Positions 16,743 through 26,523 of a stretch of 64,000 nucleotides of DNA are shown piece by piece. Each line of letters begins with the position of its first letter. Within the stretch, counting starts at the first letter, position 1. This DNA comes from Rhizobium sp. 32-5/1 (GTDB lineage: Bacteria > Pseudomonadota > Alphaproteobacteria > Rhizobiales > Rhizobiaceae), in contig NZ_CP120638.1 of the NCBI RefSeq assembly GCF_029537235.1, positions 3,536,501 to 3,600,500 on the forward strand, written 5' to 3'. The notes beneath the pieces are model-generated. The model had not been told where the DNA came from and did no database searches. It saw only the letters and a program-made list of their open reading frames with translations. The translations under genes were made by a program, and so were the position numbers.

Positions 16743-17798
16743 ATGCAGGCGGTTTTCGATGGCCATAACGATGTCCTGCTGCGCCTCTGGAGCCATGCAA
16801 AGGCAGGCGCCGATCCGGTCAAGGAATTTGTCGAGGGCACGTCGGAGGGCCATATCGATGGACCGCGCTCGCTGAAAGGCGGGCTCGTCGGCGGTCTCTG
16901 TGCCATTTACATCCCGTCCGGTGATCTGGTGCTCAAGCAGCCCGATGAGAATGGCCATTATGCCACGCCGATGTCGGCGCCGCTGGAGCGCCAGCCTTCG
17001 CTCGACATCGCTCTCGAATTTGCGGCAATCGCCTTGCGGCTGGAGCGTGCCGGTGCCTGGAATCTTTGCCGCAGCACGGCTGAAATTCGCCAGTCGATTG
17101 CCGAAGGCGTGTTCGCGGCTGTTCTGCACATGGAAGGATGCGAGGCAATCGGTGCCGATCTCAGTGCGCTGGAGACCTTCTATGCCGCCGGGCTGCGCTC
17201 ACTCGGGCCTGTCTGGAGCCGTCACAATATCTTTGGTCATGGCGTGCCGTTTGCCTATCCCATGGATCCCGATACCGGGCCGGGTCTGACCGGGGCGGGT
17301 TTCGATCTCGTCAAGGAATGCAATCGCCTCGGCATATTGATCGACCTTGCCCACATCACCGAAAAAGGTTTCTGGGATGTCGCAAAGACCTCCGACCAGC
17401 CGCTGATATCAAGCCATTCCAACGCCCATGCCCTGACGCCGGTCGCACGAAACCTGACGGATCGCCAGATGGATGCCATCCGCGACAGCAAGGGGCTGGC
17501 CGGTCTCAATTATGCAACGACAATGCTGCGTCCGGATGGTCAGGAAAATGCGCAGACGCCTCTCAGCGATATGGTCCGCCATGTCGACTACATGGTCGAG
17601 CGCATGGGAATCGATTGCGTCGCGCTCGGTTCCGACTTCGACGGCGCAACCATCCCGGAAGAGATCAGCGATGCGGCCGGCAACCAGAGCCTGATTGCAG
17701 CGCTTCGGGCCGCCGGATATGGTGATGCGGAATTGACAAAAATATGCCGGGAAAACTGGCTGCGGGTTTTGGCTCAAGCCTGGCATGAAGCCGACTGA
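16743..17798 (+). CDS. Membrane (renal-type) dipeptidase, peptidase family M19
   Basis: Zinc dipeptidase of family M19, 351 residues. Metal-binding features are present in order: HxD in FDGHNDVLL (H8, D10), the bridging Glu in LHMEGCEAIG, His residues in DLAHITEKGFWD and ISSHSNAHAL, and the late DCVALGSDFDGA. No signal peptide, so it is probably cytoplasmic. It starts 48 nt before a peptide-transporter operon in the same direction, suggesting it hydrolyses the imported dipeptides. ATG 16743. Confidence 0.9.
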   Translation: MQAVFDGHNDVLLRLWSHAKAGADPVKEFVEGTSEGHIDGPRSLKGGLVGGLCAIYIPSGDLVLKQPDENGHYATPMSAPLERQPSLDIALEFAAIALRLERAGAWNLCRSTAEIRQSIAEGVFAAVLHMEGCEAIGADLSALETFYAAGLRSLGPVWSRHNIFGHGVPFAYPMDPDTGPGLTGAGFDLVKECNRLGILIDLAHITEKGFWDVAKTSDQPLISSHSNAHALTPVARNLTDRQMDAIRDSKGLAGLNYATTMLRPDGQENAQTPLSDMVRHVDYMVERMGIDCVALGSDFDGATIPEEISDAAGNQSLIAALRAAGYGDAELTKICRENWLRVLAQAWHEAD

Positions 17799-17846
17799 GC
17801 CAGAAGACAGAAGCCCACAACGGGCGAAAAACAAGGGAACAGACCG

Positions 17847-19483
17847 ATGATGCACGCCATGAACAAGCACTTCCGAATGTTGACCGCTACAGCCGCGATG
17901 TCGCTGGTCCTGATGGCGGGCACGCCCGCCTTCGCCGAAACGCCGGCCGACACGCTGGTCGAGGGTTTTGCCTTCGACGACATCATCACCATGGATCCGG
18001 GCGAGGCCTTCGAGCTTTCGACCGCCGAAATCACCGCCAACACCTACAGCTATCTCGTTCGCCTCGATCTCAACGACACCTCGAAAATCGTTGGTGACCT
18101 TGCAGAGAGCTGGACCGTTTCCGAGGATGGCCTGACCTATACGTTCAAGCTGAAGCCCGGCCTCAAATTCGCCTCCGGCAACCCGATCACGGCCGAAGAC
18201 GTCGCCTATTCCTTCGAGCGCGTCGTCAAGCTCGACAAGAGCCCGGCCTTCATTCTTACCCAGTTCGGCCTGACCGGCGACAATATTGCCGAAAAAGCCA
18301 AGGCCGCTGACGAAAACACCTTCGTCTTCACCGTCGACAAGGCTTATTCGCCAAGCTTCGTCCTGAACTGCCTGACGGCCACGGTCGGTTCAGTCGTCGA
18401 CAAGAAGCTGGTGCTCGAACATGTGGCGGCGGTTACACCATCGGACGAATACAAATATGACAACGACTTCGGCAATGCCTGGCTGAAGACCGGATATGCC
18501 GGATCGGGCGCCTTCAAGCTGCGCGAATGGCGCGCCAATGAAGCGATCGTGCTCGAACGTAACGACAATTATTTCGGCGAAAAGGCGCCGCTCGCCCGCG
18601 TCATCTATCGTCACATGAAGGAAAGCTCCGGGCAGCGTCTGGCTCTGGAAAATGGCGATATCGATGTTGCCCGCAATCTCGAGCCCGGCGATCTGGAGGC
18701 GGTCTCGAAGAATGCGGATCTCGCCAGCACCAGCGCGCCGAAGGGCACGGTCTATTATTTCAGCCTGAACCAGAAGAACCCGAACCTCGCCAAGCCTGAG
18801 GTCGCGGAGGCCTTCAAGTATCTCGTGGATTATGACGCGATCGGCTCCACGCTCATCAAGGGCATCGGCGAAATTCACCAGACCTTCCTACCGAAGGGGT
18901 TCTCGGCGAACTCGACGAAAACCCCTACAAGCTGGATGTGGCCAAGGCCAAGGAACTGCTGGCCAAGGCCGGCCTTGCCGATGGTTTCACCGTGACCATG
19001 GACGTGCGCAATACGCAGCCGGTGACCGGCATTGCCGAATCCGTGCAGCAGACGCTGGCGCAGGCCAACATCAAGATGGAAATCATCCCCGGTGACGGCA
19101 AGCAGACGATCACCAAGTATCGTGCCCGCACGCATGACATCTATATCGGCCAGTGGGGCCAGGATTATTTCGACCCGAACTCCAATGCCGAGACCTTCAC
19201 CGTCAATCTGGATAATTCCGACGCGGGTACCAAGACGCTTGCCTGGCGCAATTCCTGGGAGGTGCCGAAGGAATGGACGGAACAGAGCAAGGCTGCCCTG
19301 CTCGAGAAGGACGCCACCAAGCGCGCGGACATGTACAAGGACCTGCAAAAGAAGGTGCTTGAGAAAAGCCCGTTCGTCATCATCTTCCAGCAGACGGAGG
19401 TTGCCGGCCTGAGTGCCAAGCTCAAGGGCTTCAAGCTTGGCCCGAGCTTCGACACCAACTACGTCTTCACGGTCTCCAAGTAG
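17847..19483 (+). pseudogene. Peptide ABC transporter substrate-binding protein, one frameshift
   Basis: Family-5 (DppA/OppA) extracellular solute-binding protein. An N-terminal signal peptide ends near TPAFA; then come TVSEDGLTYTFKLKPGLKFASGNPITAEDVAYSFERVV (SBP-5 signature region) and, in a second frame, AKELLAKAGLADGFTVTMDVRN to the stop at 19483. The frame changes at a G4 run (18896-18899). One added G gives continuous LPKGVLGELDENPYKLDVAKAKELL and a 545-residue protein, the normal size. First gene of the transporter operon, after the M19 dipeptidase. Confidence 0.88.
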
Positions 19484-19496
19484 GCGGAGACCGCCG

Positions 19497-20567
19497 GTGA
19501 CCATTCCGGAAACCACAATGCCACTGGCCGGGCGCTCGCGCGCCCGCGCCAAGGGGCGGGCGGTGAGCGTCCTCAAATTTCTCGTGGTGATCGTCACCAC
19601 CTATCTCGGCCTTCTGGCCGTTACCTTCTTCATCGGGCGCGTCATCCCGATCGACCCGGTTCTGGCGATCCTCGGCGACCGCGCGCCATCGCATGTGGTC
19701 GAGCGGACGCGTGAAATGCTCGGTTTCAACGAGCCGCTCTATGTCCAGTTTTTCGTCTATCTGCGCGACGCGCTGACGGGCAATTTCGGCACGTCGGTGC
19801 TGACCACCAATCCCGTTATGGACGACATTCTCCGGGTCTTCCCGGCCACCATGGAACTGGCGACCGTGGGCACGCTGATCGGCAGCCTTATCGGCGTGCC
19901 GCTCGGTGTTCTGGCCGCCGTGCGCCGCGGCTCGATTGCCGACCAGATCGTCCGCGTCATTGGTCTGATTGGCTACTCGGTGCCGATCTTCTGGCTCGGC
20001 CTTCTGGCGCTGGTGCTGTTTTACGCAAAGCTGCGCTGGGTCGCCTATCCCGGCCGGCTCGACATCGTCTACGAATATACCTTCACGCCGGTCACCGGCT
20101 TTTTCCTGATCGATTCGCTTTGGCAGGGGCAGTGGGACGTGTTCAAGGACGCGTTCCGTCACATCATCCTGCCCGCCGGCCTGCTTGGCTATTTTTCGCT
20201 GGCCTATATCAGCCGCATGACCCGCAGCTTCATGCTCAACGAGTTGCAGCAGGAATATATCGTCGCGGCGCGTGCAAAGGGCCTGTCGGAAACCCGGATT
20301 ATCTGGGGGCATGCGCTGCGTAATGCGGCGGTGCCACTGGTCACAGTGATTGCGCTTTCCTATGCCGGCCTGCTCGAAGGTTCCGTTCTGACAGAGACGG
20401 TCTTCTCGTGGCCGGGGCTCGGGCTCTACATCACCAATTCCCTGCAGAACGCCGATATGAATGCGGTGCTGGGCGGAACCATCGTCATCGGTTCTGTCTT
20501 CATCGCTATCAACCTGCTCTCCGATCTTCTCTATCGTACCCTCGATCCACGGACCCGCGCCCGATGA
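19497..20567 (+). CDS. Peptide ABC transporter permease, DppB type
   Basis: Inner-membrane permease with six hydrophobic helices and the binding-protein-dependent signature EYIVAARAKGLSETRIIWGHALRNAAVP (EAA loop that contacts the ATPases). N-terminal helix LKFLVVIVTTYLGLLAVTFFIGRVIP and the DRAPSHVVERTREMLGFNEP periplasmic segment fit DppB/OppB. The start is GTG 19497, which has a GGAG site 6-10 nt upstream; ATG 19518 is possible. It overlaps the next gene by 4 nt. Confidence 0.9.
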   Translation: MTIPETTMPLAGRSRARAKGRAVSVLKFLVVIVTTYLGLLAVTFFIGRVIPIDPVLAILGDRAPSHVVERTREMLGFNEPLYVQFFVYLRDALTGNFGTSVLTTNPVMDDILRVFPATMELATVGTLIGSLIGVPLGVLAAVRRGSIADQIVRVIGLIGYSVPIFWLGLLALVLFYAKLRWVAYPGRLDIVYEYTFTPVTGFFLIDSLWQGQWDVFKDAFRHIILPAGLLGYFSLAYISRMTRSFMLNELQQEYIVAARAKGLSETRIIWGHALRNAAVPLVTVIALSYAGLLEGSVLTETVFSWPGLGLYITNSLQNADMNAVLGGTIVIGSVFIAINLLSDLLYRTLDPRTRAR

Positions 20568-21495
20568 GCCAGATCACCCAGACACCGGCCCTGTCCCGAC
20601 GCGAATGGCTGATGACGGATCGACCGCAATCGCGCATGCAGGCGCGGCTTGGGCGTGCCTATATGACCTGGCGTCGTTTCTCGTCCAATCGCCTCGCCGT
20701 GGTCGGGCTCGGCATCATCCTGCTGCTCATTCTGATCGCGATCTTTGCCGATCTCTTGGCGCCGCATTCGCCGGTGATCGGCAATCTGGCCGGGGCACGC
20801 CTGTTGCCACCCGGTAGCGAAGGCTATCTGCTCGGCACCGACGATCAGGGCCGCGATATTCTCTCGCGTCTGCTGCACGGCTCACGACTGACGCTGCTCG
20901 TCATCGTGCTGGTGGCGATCATCGCCGCACCGGTCGGTCTTCTCGTCGGCGCTGTCTCCGGTTATGCCGGCGGCTGGGTCGATGCCGTGCTGATGCGTGT
21001 CACCGATATTTTTCTCGCCTTTCCCAAGCTCGTGCTGGCGCTCGCCTTTGTCGCCGCCATGGGGCCGGGCATCGAAAACGCCATTCTCGCCATCGCCATC
21101 ACCTCCTGGCCGCCCTATGCGCGCATCGCGCGCGCCGAAACGCTGGCGGTGCGCAATTCCGACTATATCGCCGCCGTGCGGTTGATGGGGGCCTCGCCAT
21201 TCCGCATTGTGCTGCGCCATGTCATGCCGATGTGCGTTTCATCGCTGATCGTCCGCGTCACACTCGACATGGCCGGCATCATCCTGACGGCGGCCGGTCT
21301 CGGCTTCCTCGGCCTTGGCGCCCAGCCGCCACTGCCGGAATGGGGGCGATGATTGCTGCCGGCCGGCGCTTCATTCTTGACCAGTGGTGGGTGGCGACCA
21401 TGCCGGGCCTTGCCATCCTCGTTGTCAGCCTCGGTTTCAACCTGCTCGGCGACGGCCTGCGCGATGCGCTCGATCCGCGGGAGAGCGGCCAATGA
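20564..21495 (+). pseudogene. Peptide ABC transporter permease, DppC type, one frameshift
   Basis: Partner permease of DppC/OppC type. N-terminal cytosolic segment and helix (VVGLGIILLLILIAIFADLLAPHSP), periplasmic LLGTDDQGRDILSRLLHGSRL, and EAA loop RAETLAVRNSDYIAAVRLMGAS. The frame breaks in a G5 run (21342-21346) right after PPLPEW. Adding one G restores PEWGAMIAAGRRFILDQWWVATMPG, the usual DppC end, and a 310-residue protein. Its start overlaps the upstream stop and its stop overlaps the downstream start, both by 4 nt. Confidence 0.88.
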
Positions 21496-22325
21496 CGGCG
21501 ATGCTCACCGTGGACGATCTGCGGGTCAGCTTTCCGACACGCACCGGCGTCATTGAGGCCGTGCGCGGTGTATCCTTCACGCTCGGCCGCGAGCGCCTCG
21601 GCATTGTCGGAGAAAGCGGATCGGGCAAGTCGCAGACGGGCAGGGCGATCATGGGGCTGACGCCGGCGCATGCCCAGATCAGCGCCCGGTCGCTCAATTT
21701 CGATGGCATCGAGCTTCTGACCGCCACGCCGAAGCTTCGTCGCAGTCTGCGCGGCAGCCGCATTGCCATGGTGCTGCAGGACCCGAAATATTCGCTCAAC
21801 CCGGTGATGAGCATCGGCCGCCAGATCGTCGAGACGCTGCGCACCCACGAAAAGGTCAGCAAGGGGCAAGCCCGCGACCGGGCGATCGCCATGCTGGAGG
21901 CGGTGCAGATTCGTGATGCGGGTCGTGTCTTCGATCTTTATCCGCACGAGGTTTCGGGCGGCATGGGCCAGCGGGCGATGATCGCCATGATGCTGATCGC
22001 CGGCCCGGAACTGCTCATCGCCGACGAGCCGACATCGGCGCTCGATGTGACGGTCCAGCTCGAAGTGCTCGGTATTCTCGACCGACTGGTTGCGGATCGC
22101 GGCATGGGCCTGATCTTCATCTCGCATGATCTGCGGCTGGTCTCGTCCTTCTGCGACCGGGTCATCGTCATGTATGCCGGGCGCATCGTCGAGGAAATCG
22201 CGGCCAGCGATCTCGCCAATGCCAAGCACCCCTATACGCAAGGCCTGCTGAACTGCATGCCCTCAATCGGCACCAGCCGGCATCCCCTGCCGGTTCTCGA
22301 CCGCCAACCGGAGTGGGCGCTATGA
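21492..22325 (+). CDS. Peptide ABC transporter ATP-binding protein, DppD type
   Basis: 277-residue ATPase: Walker A GESGSGKSQTGRAI, Q-loop MVLQDPKYSLNP, signature VSGGMGQRAMIAMML, Walker B LLIADEPTSALD, and the OppD/DppD C-terminal extension HPYTQGLLNCMPS. The signature has Met in place of the more common Glu/Met-Arg pattern, which is within family variation. ATG 21492 sits in an ATGA overlap with the permease stop; ATGA again joins it to the next gene. Confidence 0.9.
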   Translation: MTAMLTVDDLRVSFPTRTGVIEAVRGVSFTLGRERLGIVGESGSGKSQTGRAIMGLTPAHAQISARSLNFDGIELLTATPKLRRSLRGSRIAMVLQDPKYSLNPVMSIGRQIVETLRTHEKVSKGQARDRAIAMLEAVQIRDAGRVFDLYPHEVSGGMGQRAMIAMMLIAGPELLIADEPTSALDVTVQLEVLGILDRLVADRGMGLIFISHDLRLVSSFCDRVIVMYAGRIVEEIAASDLANAKHPYTQGLLNCMPSIGTSRHPLPVLDRQPEWAL

Positions 22326-23074
22326 CGGCGTCTGTTTCGGTTGAAAATCTGGTGGTCGATTATGACGGGTTTCTCGCGCTCGACACAGTGTCGATCGAAA
22401 TCGCGCCCGGTGAATCCTTCGGTCTCGTCGGCGAATCCGGTTCCGGCAAATCGACCTTGCTCCGGGCGATTGCCGGTCTGGCGCCGGTCAGTACCGGCAC
22501 GATTATCGTTAATGGGCAGAGACTTTCCGCCCGCTATCGCGACAAGGCGTTCTTCCGTCAGGTACAGATGGTTTTCCAGGACCCCTACGGCTCGCTGCAT
22601 CCGCGCCAGACGGTCGATCGGCTTCTGCTTGAGCCGCTGGCCATCCACGGCATCGACAATGCCGAACCTCGCATCCTGCGGGCGCTCGATGAGGTCGGCC
22701 TCGGCTCCAGCTTCCGTTTCCGCTATTCGCACCAGCTTTCAGGCGGCCAGCGCCAGCGCATCGCGATTGCACGTGCACTGATCATCGAGCCCTCCATCCT
22801 GCTGCTCGACGAGCCGACCTCGGCGCTTGACGCCTCGGTGCAGGCCGAAGTGCTGAACCTGCTCGAACAGGTGCGGCGCGACCGCAATCTCACCTTCCTT
22901 ATGGTCAGCCACGATCTCGGCGTCGTCACCCATATGTGCGAGCGCCTGGCCGTCATGAAATCGGGCAGGGTGGTCGAGCGCCTGTCATCCGGTGACCTCG
23001 CCGGCGGCAAGGTCTCGGAGAATTACACCAAGGACCTGATGGTCGCCAGCAAAGGGTTCGTGCGGGCCGGTTGA
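22322..23074 (+). CDS. Peptide ABC transporter ATP-binding protein, DppF type
   Basis: 250-residue second ATPase: Walker A GESGSGKSTLLRAI, FQDPYGSLHPRQTV (OppF/DppF Q-loop signature), signature LSGGQRQRIAIARALI, Walker B ILLLDEPTSALD, switch His in LMVSHDLGVV. Last gene of the M19-dpp operon. DppD and DppF form the ATPase heterodimer that powers peptide import. Confidence 0.9.
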   Translation: MTASVSVENLVVDYDGFLALDTVSIEIAPGESFGLVGESGSGKSTLLRAIAGLAPVSTGTIIVNGQRLSARYRDKAFFRQVQMVFQDPYGSLHPRQTVDRLLLEPLAIHGIDNAEPRILRALDEVGLGSSFRFRYSHQLSGGQRQRIAIARALIIEPSILLLDEPTSALDASVQAEVLNLLEQVRRDRNLTFLMVSHDLGVVTHMCERLAVMKSGRVVERLSSGDLAGGKVSENYTKDLMVASKGFVRAG

Positions 23075-23096
23075 GTCATCTCCACCGCCAACAATC

Positions 23097-23765
23097 TCAG
23101 TCGCATTTCTCGTATGTGCCCGGCATTTCCTGGCCGATAGGGCAGATGATGCCGCCCCATTGGTAGCCGATCTTGTCCTTGCCGAAGCGGATCTTGAACC
23201 AGGGGTAGCCGTTCATGTCGACGCCTGTCGATTCCTCGACCGTGATCGGATCGCCTTCCGCGAGGCTGGCGAGCTTCCTGTGCTCCATGCCGGGACCATC
23301 GCGCACGACGCCACCCCAGGATTTTGCCGGGAAATTTTTCGCGACGCTGGCGGTTTCCGCGATGGCGGGCGTCTCGTTGCGAACCGTGGTGTCGGGCTTT
23401 GCGCCCGGAGCGGATTGCGCCTGGATCGTTGCATTCGCACCGCCCGGTGTGACGACATCAGCGGGTACCGGGAAGACGCAGCCGATGGCTTCCCCTTCAC
23501 CCTGTTGGATCAGGATGCTGCCGCCATCGGCTAAGACCTCGATCGTCGTGTTGCCGAACGCATAGCGGTTGGTGTTCGGAAGCTGCCCCAGTGTGATCGT
23601 CTTGCCCCCGATCAGCCCGGCGCTGATCGTCTCCGCGTCGATGGTGTCGACAGTGACGAAACTCTCCTCGCCACAATAATATCTCTTGGTCTCAGCCATC
23701 GCATCCTGCGATACGCCGATGGCGGCAAAGGCCGCTATGATCGGCGCAAAAACAAGCGTTCTCAT
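23097..23765 (-). CDS. Secreted protein with C-terminal SH3-like domain
   Basis: A 222-residue protein with a signal peptide (FAPIIAAFAAIGVSQDAMA) and two parts: an N-terminal Cys-containing domain with YYCGEESFVTV, and a C-terminal bacterial SH3-like domain with GGVVRDGPGMEHRKLASLAEGDPITVEE and YPWFKIRFGKDKIGYQWGG. Such domains often bind cell-wall peptides. The gene is convergent with the dpp operon. Specific role unknown. Confidence 0.75.
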   Translation of the reverse strand: MRTLVFAPIIAAFAAIGVSQDAMAETKRYYCGEESFVTVDTIDAETISAGLIGGKTITLGQLPNTNRYAFGNTTIEVLADGGSILIQQGEGEAIGCVFPVPADVVTPGGANATIQAQSAPGAKPDTTVRNETPAIAETASVAKNFPAKSWGGVVRDGPGMEHRKLASLAEGDPITVEESTGVDMNGYPWFKIRFGKDKIGYQWGGIICPIGQEMPGTYEKCD

Positions 23766-23920
23766 AAGTCCCCCGAATTTCCGCCCTGCCGGATCCGGCT
23801 GCCGTCCGCCTTGCGGTATCCAGCCCTGTCAAAGAGGCGTTCCCGCTCCGAAGATGGCACGAAACAATGGTCTCCGCCAGCGGCGTGGAAGATGCAAATT
23901 TGGTGGAGAAAAAGATGATT

Positions 23921-23998
23921 TGGTGCACCCGACTGGATTCTGAACCAGTGACCTCTGCCTTCGGAGGGCAGCACTCTATCCAGCTGAGCTACGGGTGC
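23921..23998 (-). tRNA. tRNA-Arg (anticodon CCG), CCA encoded, extra base in T-loop
   Basis: Reading the minus strand from 23998: acceptor GCACCCG pairs with CGGGTGC before the encoded CCA end. The D-stem GCTC pairs with GAGT, and the anticodon stem CTGCC/GGCAG encloses CTCCGAA, giving anticodon CCG (arginine). The T-arm reads ACTGG, TTCAGAAT, CCAGT, so the loop has eight nucleotides instead of seven. An extra base at 23941 (TTCTGAA on plus where TTCGAA is normal) looks like a sequence error or a rare variant. Confidence 0.88.
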
Positions 23999-24208
23999 AT
24001 TCTTTGATGGCAGGGCCATCGAAGCAGGCTGTGACCGGTTCATAGCTCAGGACAGGCGCCGCTTCAATGGCGAATGCGTCTCCAATGCAAGGAATTTCCC
24101 GGAATGCCGAGGATGTTGCGCGGCTGCGATCCGAGGGGAGGCGACGCACGTAAATGCTCCAGGCGACGACATCTCGGAAACGCGTCGTTCCGGATAAAAG
24201 GAATTCGA

Positions 24209-24907
24209 ATGTCAGCGAGTGAGACAGGCAGGACGGCGCTGGTCATCGGCGCCAGTGGTGGCATCGGCTCGGCAGTGGTGGCAGCGCTCAAGGCCGGTGG
24301 CCGCTATGCCTCGGTCGTGACGCTGTCGCGGTCACAGACCGGGCTTGATGTCACCGACGAAACGACCATCCGGCAGGCCTCAGAGGAGGTGCGGGACATC
24401 TACGGGCCTGTCGATCTCGTGTTCGATGCGACGGGCGGGCTGGAGATCGGCGGGCAGGGGCCGGAGAAAACCATCCGTGCGATTGATCCTGCTGCCATGG
24501 CCAGACAGTTCGCGCTCAACGCCATCGGCCCGGCATTGCTTCTGAAACATTTCTCGCCCCTGCTGGCCAAGGATCGACTAGCGGTCTTCGCCACACTGTC
24601 GGCCCGCGTCGGTTCGATCGGCGACAACAGGCTGGGCGGGTGGATTTCCTATCGTGCGGCGAAGGCTGCGCTCAACCAGATCGTCCGGACCTCGGCGATC
24701 GAGATCGGGCGCAGCCATCCGCAGGCGGTCGTGGTGGCGCTGCATCCGGGGACCGTCGATACGAAACTGAGCGCGAAATTCAGCCGCAACCACGAGGTTT
24801 TCTGGCCATCGCAGGCGGCGGAGCAGCTTTTGGCTGTCGTGGATGGCCTGGACGCCTCACAAACCGGCAGTTTCCTTGCCTATGATGGCAGCGTGATCGA
24901 ATGGTAA
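24209..24907 (+). CDS. Short-chain dehydrogenase/reductase
   Basis: A 232-residue SDR. Cofactor motif VIGASGGIGSAVVAALK near the N-terminus, Asp-containing DVTDETTIRQAS, catalytic SYRAAKAALNQIVRT (Tyr-x-x-x-Lys) after a Ser-rich strand, and GTVDTKLSAKF. The chosen ATG (24209) has an AAAAGGA site upstream; the long in-frame extension upstream to 24074 lacks one. It overlaps the photolyase gene by 7 nt, so the two are translationally coupled; SDR genes of this kind often accompany cryptochrome/photolyase genes. Confidence 0.85.
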   Translation: MSASETGRTALVIGASGGIGSAVVAALKAGGRYASVVTLSRSQTGLDVTDETTIRQASEEVRDIYGPVDLVFDATGGLEIGGQGPEKTIRAIDPAAMARQFALNAIGPALLLKHFSPLLAKDRLAVFATLSARVGSIGDNRLGGWISYRAAKAALNQIVRTSAIEIGRSHPQAVVVALHPGTVDTKLSAKFSRNHEVFWPSQAAEQLLAVVDGLDASQTGSFLAYDGSVIEW

Positions 24908-26456
24908 AGGTGCGCAACCTGATTTTCATCCTTGGCGATCAGCTTTCGCCTGGAATAAGCAGCCTGAAAGACGCGTCTCCGGAACACGACGCCATCCTGA
25001 TGTGCGAGGTGGCGGAAGAGACCCGCTATGTCCGGCATCACAAGAAGAAGATTGCCTTCATCCTCTCGGCCATGCGCCATTTTGCCGAAGAACTGCGAAA
25101 GGCGGGTTTTGAGGTGGATTATATCAGACTGGATGATCCGGAGAACACCGGATCCTTTACCCGTGAATTGCAGCGTGCCGTCGCGCGGCATACCCCCGAG
25201 CGCGTCATCGTCACGGAGGCGGGGGAGTGGCGTGTCGCGGCGATGATGAAGGACTGGGACCGCCTGCTCGGTATCCCGGTGAACATTCTGCCGGACGATC
25301 GCTTTTTGTGTTCGCATGAGGAATTTGCGGCCTGGGCTTCTGGTCGCCGGCAGATGCGGATGGAATATTTTTATCGCGACATGCGCCGCAAAACCGGCCT
25401 TTTGATGCGCGGTGATGCGCCGGAGGGCGGACGCTGGAATTTCGATGCGGAAAATCGCAAGCCGGCTGCTCCGGACCTGTTTGCCGAAAAGCCGGAAGGC
25501 TTCTTGCCGGATGAGACAACCGAAGCGGTGATCGGGCTTGTCGCCGAGCGCTTCGACGATCATTTCGGCTCGCTCAAAGGATTTCGCTTTGCCGTGATCC
25601 GCAAGGATGCGGAGGTGGCGCTCGATCGATTCATCGACAGCCACCTGCCACTGTTCGGCGACTATCAGGACGCGATGATCTCAACGGACCCGTTTCTCCA
25701 TCACTCGCTTCTGTCCGCCTACATCAATGTCGGGCTTCTCGATCCGCTCGACGTCTGCCGCCGTGCCGAGCGTGCCTATCATGAAGGATCGGCGCCGCTA
25801 AACTGCGTCGAAGGGTTCATCCGCCAGATCATCGGCTGGCGCGAATATGTCCGCGGCGTCTACTGGCTGAAAATGCCTGACTATGCGGAGGCCAATTTCT
25901 TCGGGGCCGATAGACCTTTGCCGGATTTTTACTGGACGGCGCAAACGGACATGAATTGCCTTCAGACCGTGATTTCAGAGACACGGGACAATGCCTATGC
26001 GCACCATATCCAGCGGCTGATGATAACAGGCAATTTCGCGATGCTGGCCGGCGTGCGGCCGGCCGATATCCATCGCTGGTATCTTGAGGTCTATGTCGAT
26101 GCCTTCGAATGGGTGGAATTGCCGAATGTCATCGGCATGAGCCAGTTCGCCGATGGCGGGTTTCTCGGGTCCAAGCCCTATGCGGCTGGGGAAACTACAT
26201 CAACCGCATGTCCGATTATTGCGGCAGCTGTCGTTACGACGTCAAAAAGAAGACAGGCGAGGGGGCCTGTCCGTTCAATGCGCTTTATTGGGATTTTCTG
26301 GATCGCAACGCGGCGCTGCTGCGCGGCAACCAGCGTCTTGGACCGGTCTATTCGGCATGGGACCGGATGAGCGGCGAACAGCAGAAGGCCTACCGCACCA
26401 GTGCTGGCGAATTTCTTGCTGGTCTTGACGCTTTGCCGCGGACTTACACGACATAG
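24901..26456 (+). pseudogene. phrB: Iron-sulfur (6-4) photolyase, PhrB type, one frameshift
   Basis: FAD- and [4Fe-4S]-containing (6-4) photolyase related to Agrobacterium PhrB. Family segments: LIFILGDQLSP, HHKKKIAFILSAMRHFAEELR, GRRQMRMEYFYRDMRRKTGLLM, GFIRQIIGWREYVRG, AYAHHIQRLMITGNFA. The frame breaks at a G4 run (26188-26191) after SKPYAA. Restoring one G gives GNYINRMSDYCGSC and places the cluster cysteines at 353, 441, 444 and 457, a constant +3 offset from PhrB C350, C438, C441 and C454. Corrected length is 518 residues. Coupled to the upstream SDR. Confidence 0.92.
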
Positions 26457-26479
26457 TTTTACGAGAAGCTTTGCGAAAA

Positions 26480-26503
26480 CCTCTCCCCGCGAACGGGGAG
26501 AGG
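26480..26503. terminator. Bidirectional stem-loop between phrB and xylG
   Basis: CCTCTCCCCG, loop CGAA, CGGGGAGAGG: a perfect 10-bp stem with a tetraloop between two convergent genes. There is no strong T run on either side, so it is a structural or weak terminator. Similar GGGGAGAGG motifs are dispersed in many rhizobial genomes. Confidence 0.6.
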
Positions 26504-26523
26504 TAATTGGAGAAGCCTGGAGA

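Noticed and set aside
26480..26503. A mobile palindromic (RIME/REP-like) repeat
   Set aside because: Only one copy is visible in the window and its size fits a simple terminator, so I list it as such. Genome-wide copy number would be needed to call it a repeat family.
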